From positions 21,736,583 to 21,800,582 of the forward strand of contig CP099843.1 in NCBI GenBank assembly GCA_030062745.1: a DNA stretch of 64,000 bases. Reading direction: 5' to 3'. A program made the position numbers and the translations under genes. The stretch is from Capitulum mitella (lineage: Eukaryota; Arthropoda; Thecostraca; Pollicipedomorpha; Pollicipedidae). The notes under the pieces are model-generated. The model saw nothing but the letters and a program-made list of their open reading frames with translations, was not told the origin of the DNA and made no database searches. Below are positions 9,901-21,900 of this stretch, piece by piece. Positions within the stretch are counted from its first letter, which is position 1; each line of letters starts with the position of its first letter.

Positions 9901-12900
9901 GCCCCACCTGCTCCACAGAGGCGATGCAACGTCACAACTCTGGTCTCAGAGGACCAACAACGACATAATATCTTCAGCCGATCCACAGCGGCGTTACAGC
10001 GCCAGCCAGGAGCGCAGCCACGATTTTCTTAAGGGGGGAGGCGGAGCTCAGTGTGAACTGAAACTGTACGAAAGCCACCTGCCGGGAGGACGATGTGCAA
10101 TGGTTTCCACAAAAATGCGGGCCTTAGGGGGGGCCCGGGCACTCAGCCCTCCCCCCCCCCCCCACCCCGGCTGCGCCTCTGGAGTCTGCACGCCTTTCTC
10201 AGGGGCGTTTCCAGTGTTCATGGGTGTCCGGAGGCTGCGTATCCGGTGTCCGTGTCTGGCGTGTGTGCGACTGTTGTCATGGGTGTGGCGAAGTCTGTCC
10301 GAGTGTCTGTCGTAGTCTGGGTGTGGAAGCTGCATGTTTGTGTGTTGGTCGCCTAGGTTTGGAAGCTGATGTTTGCGCGGCGGCAGTTGTGTGTCCGTTG
10401 TCTGTGTGTCCGCAGTCTGGGTGTCCGTAGTCTGACTGTCCGTAGTCCGGGTGTGGCGGCTGAAGGTCTGTCCGTGTGTCGGCGGCTGCGTGTCGGCAGT
10501 CCGGGTGTGTCGGCCGCTGTGCGCACGTCGGCCGTCTGTGTGTCGGAGCCGCGCGTCGGCGGCTGTGTGTGTGTGTGTGTGTGTGTCTGCTCTGCGGTGC
10601 GTCTGTCCGCGTGTGTCGGCCCGGCCGGCCGGAGCGCAGCTGAGAGTCTCCGGGCGGCGGGCGCCCCGCGGCGGCCGTGGCGCCCGGCCACAATGCCCGC
10701 CCGGCCGGCCGTTTAATTCAATCACGCGCCGCGACGGGGGGCGGCGAGGGGTCGCCCGGCGCCCGGCCGGCTCCAGATCGGTCCCAGATAGACCGGCGCC
10801 GGCGCCGGCGCCGCCTGCGCAGCCGGCGCACCTCCCGTTCGGGCGTCACCGGCCGGCGGCGGCGCCGCGACAGCAGCGGCCCAACTGAGCTCCGCAGCGC
10901 CAGACGATCCAGTACCACAGCGTGGCGGGGCGTTCGAGAGCGTTCGTCGCCGGCCCAGTCGAGCCAGGGAGTCTTTGTAGGAGACAATGGGCTGGTTCCA
11001 CGTGGCGCTTGTTTTCGGCCGTCCGTCAGTGTGGCTGGCGCGCCACGTCTGTCAAGTCGGGACATTTGCTGATCGCCCTGGTCCTAAACATAACAAAAGA
11101 ACCATTACTGCCCAATAATGGAACGAATTCGCTCTGCAGGCTTTGTGATGCTGCTGAGTCCTCTAGACTAGCCTGAACACGCACTAGTATTGGTGATAAG
11201 AAGCTGTGCTATCCACGCCTGAGAAACATGCGTTGCAAATATCGGTTCCACTTGAAAAGACGCAAAATTTCATGGCCTCGCGCAGCTACAAAGACCTAAA
11301 CAGTGAAACATTAGTTGCATGACCGGCACGCAACAATTACGTCAATCATTTCGCATTCGTTTTCAACCCTGACGACCGTGCCAAGGGGCCAAGTCGTCCA
11401 CGACGGTGCTCTGCCAGCTACCCCGGTGTTCACCTCTGCTGAGCTGTCGTCACCAGAGTCCACTCGATGTCCGTCAGGCCAGGTCGGCAGCAGACAGAAC
11501 AGCCCCTGCGCCGACGGAGCCAGCACGCTGACAGGAGCGGCCAAGGACGGCGGCACACACAATGGCCGCATCAGTATGCTCGCTCTTTGTGCCATCCGGC
11601 GCGACGCCAAACAAAGGCGCCACTGTTAACCCGGCCCGTAGGTGGACCAACAGAACACAAACTCAGGATGGGATCGACTCGCGTGTTTACGCACATACTG
11701 GACACATTTCAGCCTGCATTTAATCGTATGTGTTCCCATATTTTTCGACGCAACGTCTGGAAGCTTTGCGACGGCGGAAATTTGAGCATTTTGACAATAT
11801 AGTCATTTGCGCCATAACGAATTACGTTAATTTTCCAGCGATGGGCATTTCAAGTGGAAAAACAGGCTTTTAACTGCAATGAGACAAATTGTTCGGTGTG
11901 ACAAATGCTGTTTAAGAATGAATCTAGTGCACCCATGCTGCACCTTGCTTTGGAGCATTTGAGGCACCATTAGATCTGAGCTGATAACACCACCATACCA
12001 CAAAATACCACCAGCACCAACACAGCTTTATCCAGACTTTCAAACGATTCGGAAGTCATCAAAACGGCTCCATCCTCTCATTGCTATTGGAACACCATTC
12101 GATTATCCCATCCAATGATAGACCGCCACGATAGCCTTAAAGTGGCCGATCAGATTGCGTCATACCATCATTCCGCCCCGGCCACCAGTTCCGATATCGC
12201 TGGAGGCAGTCAAGCCTTTTGTCCAGTTAACGTGACGTGATATCTGAGAGTCAAGCTACATGATGCAGGCCACCGACTCACATGAGGGACAGCACGATAG
12301 TATTTCTGTGTTAATGTTTACAAACACCGACCACTTTGCCCAGATAGCTGCTGAGACGACATGAAGGAGAGAAAATCCGTCCGAGCTTAACCCGCTTCAC
12401 AGACACAGACTCAGAACTCCAGAGACACCCAGCTCCGGCTCACCACAGTGTCAGGGCGCCTGGCCAGGCCAGCAACTCCTCGGCACCGCGTCGCTATCGA
12501 ATGTCGTTTTTCCGCGCCGCCCGCCGACCCGCAGCCGGCCGCCGCCTATTTGCAATCCTTTCATGCCGTGCCGCCGGCCGCCGCGTCCGTGAAAGGCGTC
12601 CGACGCGTCGCCGCCGACGGCTCAGTAAGCGCCGCAAATCACCGTGTCAACAGCGCCCCATTAGCTCCATTGTTTGGCGGCGATGGTGGCGCGGGCGGGC
12701 GCTTTTCGCCGCCACGCGCCGGCGGCGGCCGGCGCTGCCGGGCGGCTCCCGCGGTGATCAGTCAATAGTGGCGACACGGGCCGGCCGCGGCCACCGGCCG
12801 ACCGCCGAACACGGTCAGGTCTTCTGATGCTGCGTGGATGTAGTCAGTGAAGGAGACGGCCATGGCCACCGGCCAACCGCCGAGCACGGTCAGGTCTTCT

Positions 12901-15900
12901 GATGCTGGGTGGATAAAGTCAGTGAAGGAGACGAAATACGGACAGCTCAGTTCAAGTAATGCCGCTGTACCTCGTGAAAACACGAATTTGCAGGCTTTGC
13001 TACTGCTTGAAGAGAAACTCGAAACAACAATTTATGCTGAAAATCGCTCATGCTGGGGAAAATATGTTATCGGGGGGAATTCATATGTAAACGAGTTTGT
13101 TTATCCCATTTCAGCAAAATGCTGGTCTCTTCTGCTGAGCAAAGGCTTCACTGATTGCGTTATATGGCATATGTTATGAACGCAAGTCAGTTCACGAAGA
13201 AGGCTGCACGAAATATTACCAAGAAGTGAAACTTGATGGTGAGATCAGGCAGAAGGATTCGTCAAAGACCGAGCTTCAAGGATTCGTCAAAGACCGTCAA
13301 AGACTAGTGTTAATTGCTTCTTTTTTAAATGAACAGCAAGAAGATCTCCATGGTCCGCTTCCGCAAAGAGGAAGATTAAAACAAAGAGCAGTAAAAGAAT
13401 GATAGAGGCATTAAAAAACGTATCGACGTTGAGACCGAAGTAATTGACACTGCCAGCACACATAATAAGGATCAACATTCGACAGAATCAGACTGTTAGC
13501 TACTTTTCGATACAGTGAAAACAATTACCAGAAATACAGCGAAACGCCATGGCACCGAAGCATCGAAAGACGTACTATGAATGCAAAGCACCCGTGCAAA
13601 ATAATAACGCCGAGGGCAGTGACCCAAACGGTGGGGAGCGCAGGAGGAGAAGGCAGGTCATGCGGAGCCAGCCTTTCGCCACTATCAGGCCGAACAAACA
13701 GACGGCCATTCAGCAGGCGTGGGACGGCACACACATGTCAACAGCGGCCTCCTCCAGGCTCTGTACACAGAGGCCAGGACGGTGGCGCGCCCGAGGACCG
13801 AGTCGGCTGCTGCAGGCCGGTCGTCTGCCGCCGCCGTCAGTCGCTACTGCGCCACTTTCGAGCCAAAACGTCGCGTCGATCGACGGGCTGGCTAATTTTT
13901 CCAGTCTGATGCATAACGGATATTGAACCAGGCCAATTTCGGCAGCCGAGGCAATGGCCTATTGAAGCGAACTACAACCGACGTGGGACATCGGAATGAA
14001 AATTTTGCGACGGCAGCTGAGTGATTCCAGCAATGAGATACGTTCTGCCAGCCTTGTTCCGATTTCCTTTTCAGCTTGCTGTCCTAAATGTGAGGAAAAA
14101 CAGTTAATCAGCGGTTGCAACAGGCGAACCTGTCAAGGTTATCTGCGCCAGTGATCACAGCTAAGAAACATAGGCAAGAACGGCTCCAAGCTAAAGCAGA
14201 CTTCAGGTTTGTCTGGCTACCCTAACAAACATCCTGGAGCAAAGGATTGGCAAAGCAAAAGACCCAGGGGCTAATGATGTTAGGCAACACATATTTTTCA
14301 ATCATGAAGAGTAACATTATTTAATGACACCAAAAAGGTGTCAAAAAGGTGTCAGACAATGCTCAAGAGGCACTCACGCAATTTTCTTCCGCAAACAAAC
14401 TGTATTTCACAAGACGGTCGGCCGGAGCCACGTCTGCGAGCCCATCGCCGCACAATACGGGGCGAGATCGGAACGGCTGACGCTGAACTGACGATACTCC
14501 ACCCACTTCCGAGGGTAGGCGGCAACGGCTTAATTAGGCGGTGAGTCATACCAAGTAGCGCTAGGTCAGCCTCCCCACGCCGAAGACCTAGTGGTGCATG
14601 AATATGGACAAGCAGCGCATTATCCCGCTCTTCGGCCCGCTGAATTTTAAACGGGACCGTGAATCACAGCTGCCGGCTGACTCATGCGATCCATACCCAG
14701 TGGGCTCCGGAGAGCGCCCTGGGCTCCGCCTCCAGACCCTGGGCTCCGCCTCTAGGCCACACGGCTCACTCCGAGCACTGCCGAGCCCACAGAACCCCCG
14801 AATCGGCCCAACAATGCCCAACAGTTAGCCCCGACCAGACCGGATGGCGATCAGACGCACGGGCCCGTCAGTCCCCGAAACATCCGTCCTGCTTCGTCAA
14901 ACACCGCCCTCCGACTCTGCCGAACGGCAGAAATCCCAGACACGCCGCGCGGCGGCGGCAGACTTCCGACACCTGCGGCGGTCCGCTGCCGGCGCGGCGC
15001 GGCCCGCCGACGGATCTGCCCGGCCTGATCTGTACCGAGCGGCTCCGCTCCGGGAGCAGGCTGCGGGCCGGCGCGGCGCGGCCGGCCGGCACGCGGCGCT
15101 CGAATTCCGGCAGTCACAACAGACTCGTCACGCCGCGCGGCGCGACCCGGCGCGCGCCGGTCGTCCCGAACTCACCAGGCACAGTCGACGGGTTCATCTG
15201 CCGCTGACGACAAACTCCGACAGTCGGCTGGCCGAGGGTGCAGTGTAGTTGGACGTGACAACTGTGCTACGACGGGTCACCAAGATAAAAGACTCCCAAG
15301 ATGTGAAGAAATGCCTTCGCTGCCAGTTAGATTTCTAGTGAGCTTGGTCGTGTGGAGAGACCTTCGGAATGAAGCCGCTCCCACTCAGGACTGAATTCCT
15401 CCACAGCCTCAGCCGAGTTGAGACATAACCACCCCGCCCTTCCAGCGGCATTTTCCTCCTCGACCAGCCCGTCGGTCTCCATTCGGTCTGCGCCATTCTC
15501 TGTTGTCCGGTGTATCTTGAATGACCGCGTCCCCGCCACTGACTTCGTCATTGTTCAGTCGCCTGCGTCCCCTCGATTCCCTTGCGTCCCGCCAAATGAC
15601 CCGCGTCCCCTCGACTGACCGACTGACCACACGGCTGGCCTACATCCCCTCGGCTGACTCGACCTCCCACGACTGACCTGCGCCGAACGCGAAGAAGAAG
15701 GATTGGTCCGGGTGGGCCCAGAGCAGCTCCAGGATGCGTTCGCCCATGCGCCTGTTCCGCTTGTAGATGAGCTCGTCTCTGAAGTAGCGGTCGATGCTGT
15801 GGGCGGTGAGCCTCTGGGCGGCCGAGGCGGCGGCCGCCGCCGACTGCAGCGGCGGCACTTGAAACACGGACGGCTGCCGGCACAACAGGCGACCGGGTCA

Positions 15901-18900
15901 AGTCACTGGGGTCACAGTGACGACACAGGTGACCGGCTTATGTTGCTGGAACCACACGAACGGCACAGGTGACCGGATCAGACCGCTGTGATCACACGGA
16001 CGGTACAGGTGACCGGATCTTGCCGCTGGGATCACACGGATCGCACTCCTGATCGGCGTCCTGTGGGGGTCTGACAGTGACTTTGCGGGTTTGACAGTCA
16101 CTAGTGTCCGATCGATATGGTCTCGAGATGACGCTCGGTCCTACAGCGCAGGTCAGAGGTTACGGAATCCAAACCAGGTCACAAAGTAAAAACTGTCGAA
16201 GGCTGCAAAAGGCCTTCAGAATAGGCGATCGCAGGTTACAAAGGTCAGGTAACTAGGGCAGCGGGTGTCAACACATCAGCATGTCAGGAATTTCACTCCA
16301 GATATCCGGGATACGGCGTCCACGTTGAAACATTCGCTCGTCCGGTTCCTGATATCGCATGGCGACAAACGCCTATCGGCTGCCAAAGCTCGTGTCATAA
16401 TCTGTCACCAAGAGCGACAAAAGTCACAGACATCGAACGGCCCAGGCCAGCTGCCTGAAGCCCACGAAGCCCACGAAGGCTACGACAGCGCCCGGCGCAG
16501 CGACACCGGGAGGAGAACGGAGCGACAGAACTCACAGTCCAGCTCCACCAAGCCCAGCCCCGTGGGCCTCCAGGGAGACTCCACCACGCCGAGACATCAG
16601 TGGCTCCAGCCTGCCCTTCCCGGCGCGTGTTGTAGTCGTGATTCGCATGCAGGGGACAACCGAGCATCATCCAGATCGCATCCGATGTGGCTCTTTCGTG
16701 CAGCGGTAGTGTAAAAGGGTGCTTGATTCTGGTGACCATATGCGTACAGTCCTATAGGCACGAAGCAGACAAAAAGCAGGGAGGCCAAATGTAGATTACG
16801 AAGCAATAGCCTCCATCTAACCCTAAAGACTTGATGATATGTTTTGATATGATATGCTATATGATATACGACAAAAATACTCGAAAATTCGGCGGCCATG
16901 ACAAGGAGACTTCACCGTTTTTATTCATATGAATATAATCAAAACTGGCAGTCTGTTCTTTATCGCCACTGTCTTAAAATTTTCAAAAAAGGGTCGACCG
17001 AGTATACAAGGTAGTTATTTCCGTTACAAAAAAAAACATCTACAACAACCAACGCTACGCCTGACCACGATTATGGCATGGTGTTTGAGAAACCTCAGAT
17101 ATGAACAGTGCACAGCGTGAGTGGAATTTCCAGTCTCTGGTACATCCGACATCCACAAACACTGCCTGATTTTGCACAGATACGCAACAGTTGTATCTGA
17201 ATGATCTGCCCAAATCCCCCTAAAACCGCATGAAACAGCGCTGATTGTGGCTATTTGGTGTTACCAGATTTCTTAGCCAACACTATCAATAACATGGCGC
17301 GATGGCCCGTTATGCCCAAAACATTTCTCCAGAACCTCCGCCCATGACCGCACTTTTCACTATTTTATTTTATCTTTATCCAATATCTATTTTAATCTGA
17401 TTTTCATCAGCACCACCGACGAAAACGCAGTAAAAACAAAATGGCAAAAATGCCCTACCGTTGGCGCTGATTACCGTCCACTTTCCCAGCTGGGTAAGTA
17501 TTCTTGTCCAGCGGTGGCCTTGAACTATCATCCAACATCATAGCTGTGCCAGGAAGATAAAGCGAGGTACGTGACGGATTAGCCACTCGGCCTGTGGGAA
17601 CAATGAGCAACGGTCTGCGCTCCTCCCACAGCCAGCCGGCGGCCCGTACGACTAACAACACCCGGCGCGAACACCGTCTCCATTAGGTCATCATGAAGCC
17701 ATTGGGCAAGAGCTCATGAATAAATTAGAGCGGCCGGTTTATTATCTCCACTAGCGCCCGTGATTGGGGGCAGGACGGAATGAATGAGAACGAAGCCACC
17801 TTGACATGATACGGGAGCGGTAGCTGGGGGAGGGAATGGGGGTCAGCACGGCAGCTGCAGACCCATCTGGTGTTTGTCAGTGGACCAGTCGGTCGGACTG
17901 ATAGCGTCTCAGCTTAACTGCGCCCAGTAGCAATCGATGACCCGGAGCGCAGTGCGGTTGCTGAAACGGCTACGTCTTCTTCGGGTACGTCTCACGAATG
18001 TTTGTGAACGCGGAACAAAATGGCAAATGGCCCCCGTCCTCTTGGTTCTGTTTTCCCCGGCTGTTGTCATGCACCGCACGGCACGGACGTGATCTCACGC
18101 AGTGTCCGGGGGTCAGGTGACCCACAATGGCTCTTCAATTCCACATCCCCACACCGGCGGCCGTATCCAAACCGGTAACTCATCAGTCGTCAGGGGGACT
18201 GTCTGTCATCAACTCACTGTCCTCAGTGGACAGGTCAGGCCAGCTGACGAACCAACCCATTATACCCCCGACAGACTGGCGGCATACAAAACAGATCGAT
18301 CTTCTTCCGACCGCTGAAACCCGCTTTCGCTGCCGGCGCGAAGCTCCAAACAGGAGTGATCTCGGCGACGGGCCTCCGGGTGATTAGTCTCCTCCGGAGC
18401 GCCGAAGAACGCCGAACCGTTCGTCGCCCGGGGCGGGAGAGTCCTCGGCCGGCGCGGCGGCACTCTGGCATTCTAATTACGGCGCGGCAGTGTTTGCTCT
18501 GTCTCTGGGAGGTGCGCAGTTCAAACGGGCGCGGCCGACCGAGACTAATCGCTCGGTCAACACGGCGCCATATTTTCGTTTCAATCGCGGCGGCCCGAGC
18601 TCGGGATCCCGGCCCCGGCGGAGCCAGCGGCTGACGGCTCCCGCTGGTCTGCTGCTGATCTCCTCTGCCGGTCTCCGCTGCTGGTCCGACGGACCGGCAG
18701 TCGCGGCCAAAGGCCCAATTGCGTGGTCGGCAGAAAGCTGGCGGTCTGAAGAATTTGGCCGATGGTCTCCGGCAGAGGGCAGATTCAGGGTTTCAGAGCG
18801 GCAGCACTTTTGGCAGCCCATCTTTCGGTGAAGTTTATCACCTAGTTGGCCTTGCCGAGTTTTCCCCCAGGCAGTCAGCAAATTGGGGAACGGACACATG

Positions 18901-21900
18901 CATCATCTTCTGCGTTTGGCCGCCAGGCCCCAGAAAGGGCCCCAGTGAGGGCTTGCCGTCGGGTCTGAGAAGCTGCTGGCCTGATAAGGCGGCTACTAAT
19001 CTGCGAGACCTGCTGAATATCTCCGGCCGACGGTATGGAAAGCCGTGCGCCGTCCCAGGCCGTCACTGCCGCCTGTCGGACCGGTGAGATCTCTTGGCGC
19101 TGCGTCTCGCTCTGCCTGGACCGTGATCCGCCGCCTGGACCGTGTCCTGCGAGCCGCTGCCTGGATCGTGTCCTGTGAGCTGCCGACGTGCGCTGCCACC
19201 GGCGGCGCATACCGCGCACGAACAGCGGCAGCCGACCGAGGCCGGCCAAGAGAACACAGACGTCCGCAGAGGTGACACCGGCCGACCACAGACGCCCGCA
19301 GAGGTGTCACCGGACGACCACAGACGCCCACAGAGGTGTCACGGGCCGACCACAGACGTCCACAGAGGTGTCACCGACCGATCACAGACGCCCACAGAGG
19401 TGTCACCGGCCGATCACAGAGGTGTCATCGGCCGACCACAGACTTCCGCAGATGTGTCACCGACTGACCAAAGATGTCCAAAGAGGTGTCACTGGCCGAC
19501 CACAGACGTCCTCAGAGGTATTACCGGCCGATCACAGGCGTCCACAGAGGCGTCACTGGCCGACCACAGACGTCCACAGAGGTGTTATCGGCCGACCACA
19601 GACGTTTACAGAGGTGTCACCGGTCGACAACAGATGTCCACAGAGACGTCACTGACCGACTGGGCGCAGACCTCGACAGAGGTATCACCGACTGACCAGA
19701 CGTGTATGTCCAGACAGGTGTCCTAGACCGGCCGGACACAGGACTCAATCGGACACAAATGTCCACAGATGTGACACCGGCTAGCTAGGGACATCAACAG
19801 AGCTATCACCGGCCGGCCGGACGCAGCACACGGTCATTCACCGGCCCCTTGGCGCCTCACGCAAGGATCGCAGCGAAATCTGTCCGGCCCCTCCGTAATG
19901 TGCCGGCTCCGGCCAAGCGCCAGACTTTGATGATCTCACTCGAGAGGATCAGGAAAGCATCAACGAACAGAATACTCAGAATAACGCGGAATCTTAGGTG
20001 CTAAGCAGACGGTAAGAGGGTCGTCGACTTGTAGATCGGCTAGTTTGACGTGAAACGTTGACAACGATGCAACTGTGCTGCTGAGGTCCGTGCAGTTCGC
20101 AGGTTCATTCTGACAGTCTAACTGGGAAGTAATGACTCCGAGACTAGTTCCACGAAGGCTTGCGATGCCGCTACGAAACCAATTTTTAAACCAGAGTCTG
20201 GTGCGTCATTTCTTAGATATTATAGAATTTCAAAAAACTAAGGTGCTAGTACCAGGCTTTCTCAAAGCTCAGGCTTCCATAGGCTATCCGGCTGGAGTCA
20301 GGCATTGATAACTTCAGCCTGCAGCTACCAATGACTGCAATTTGCAGGCATTTCAGCAGGGAGGTCTTGAGTCCGGGCAAAAGTTATCTTACGCATACTG
20401 CTCGCAGTGCACCATAGCATGTATGACCAAACAGTGCCCCTGGATCGCAGCAGTTTCTTGATTCGTCGCTTGCTTATCAACCGGATACTCCCCGGATCAC
20501 AAAAGCACACTTGTCGTACGCAACAAATGCAAGTTTTGATGATATTTGCAAGAGCTGGGCACTCGAGTACATCAGCATTACAGCCGGTGCTGTATGTAAA
20601 CACCATGACATTAAATCCGCAATTAGAAGCCCCTCAAGCTTTCTCACGGAAGCTCCGACTAGATATCTGAAGTTTCCAGGAACATGTCCGATAACAAGCA
20701 AAAACAGGTTCTTCCGGCTTGAAAGGTGCTTCTGAACCCACCGATGCATCGGCCATGAAATCGGACTTCACGCAAGGGGCGATAAGAATGATTCCAGGCA
20801 AGACTTCTAAAGGATGGGCCGAAAGACCTATTCTAACGTTCTTGAGTTGACTTCCCACGGCTGCAGATTTCCAAAAATTATTAAGAGACATCTGACAATG
20901 ATTCCAGACCGATTCTTTCCAGTCATAGGGATAATTTTGCCACTTCATTCCAGACCTAGGCCTAATGTTAGTATTAATGAAAGCAACAGCAGCTAGATCC
21001 TCTCCCCCCCCGTTCCCGAGATGTTCAGTCATGCCTGTCCTATCGCTTGCATGTCACCACTGCGTCCCACTCATGACCCAAGTCCACCGCTATTCGCATT
21101 CCATACACGTAATAAACGCCTCACGGCAGCCGCTTCTGTGGGGCAGGCCATGCAGTTCCAATCGACTTTATTTTCTTATGCGCAGTACAGGCCCAGCCGC
21201 CAGACATGCCGTCTTGGCTCGAACGTTCTCGTCGGGCCGGTGGCAATGATGAAAGGCAGACGAGAAGCAGGAGCGCAGTGACACTAATTGTTACTCACCC
21301 ACAACCACCCACACCATACCGAACTTCGCGTAGTGAAAGCTCCTTCTCCCGCCACCCCACCGCCCATCCCGCCCATCATGGGAAATCAGGAAAGCTATGT
21401 CGCACGGACAGCTTCATAGATACTGCAGACGTGCTTCTTCGGAAAGCAATGGCATTGCTTACACCCCTCACCGTTCCGCCAGTGCGACAGACCACCTGCT
21501 AGGTCATCCACCACCAGAGCCCGCAGTCCAGAAAGGTACCGCCGCAGTGCCAATGGAACTCCTGCCAGAGGCCGGGTGTTCCGAGATGACAGCGCGTGAC
21601 CCCCGTCACCAGCAGGCGTGACGCCGGCCCCGACCGTGACGTGCCGCGGCACCGTCCTCACCGGTATCTGCGACGAGTCGCGTCGGAAGATGACCTCGTC
21701 CAGGTCGCCGCAGTTGTAGTGCCGGATCAGGTCGTCGGTGGTGTAGGCCGGCTCCTCCTGGCCGGCTCGGATGCTCTCGTGCTGGTTCAGCGTCTGGTTC
21801 AGCGCGAACACCACCTGGCGGAGCAGCGGCGGACGCGTCACGCGCGGCCGTCACGAGTCGTCACGGATCCCGGCCGCCGACGGGTCGCCGTCACCAGGAC

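Larger units (their letters stand above)
5302..15677 (-). other. TIKI intron, 10.4 kb
   Basis: It contains a poly-C run near 6219, a 10-base poly-G run at 6776-6785, an ACC-rich low-complexity stretch at 8730-8960 with a perfect hairpin at 8821-8872, one copy of a dispersed repeat at 10013-10145, a GT-rich minisatellite at 10220-10600, a GC-rich block at 10620-10890 and a 75-bp tandem duplication at 12786-12935. No coding exon is recognised. Confidence 0.7.
15874..21661 (-). other. TIKI intron, 5.8 kb
   Basis: It contains imperfect tandem units of about 48 bp at 15895-16050 (ACAGGTGACCGG core), a 32-bp minisatellite at 19250-19720, and a G/C-rich stretch at 18350-18720. I see no conserved open frame. 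The open frames of 60-190 codons here come from repeats or base composition. Confidence 0.7.

Noticed and set aside
19250-19720. CRISPR-like array
   Set aside because: Units are contiguous without unique spacers, and the DNA is eukaryotic; it is a minisatellite.
19142-19726. 194-codon open frame with repeated [10 protein letters not shown]-like units
   Set aside because: This is the 32-bp minisatellite read in one of three equally open frames.
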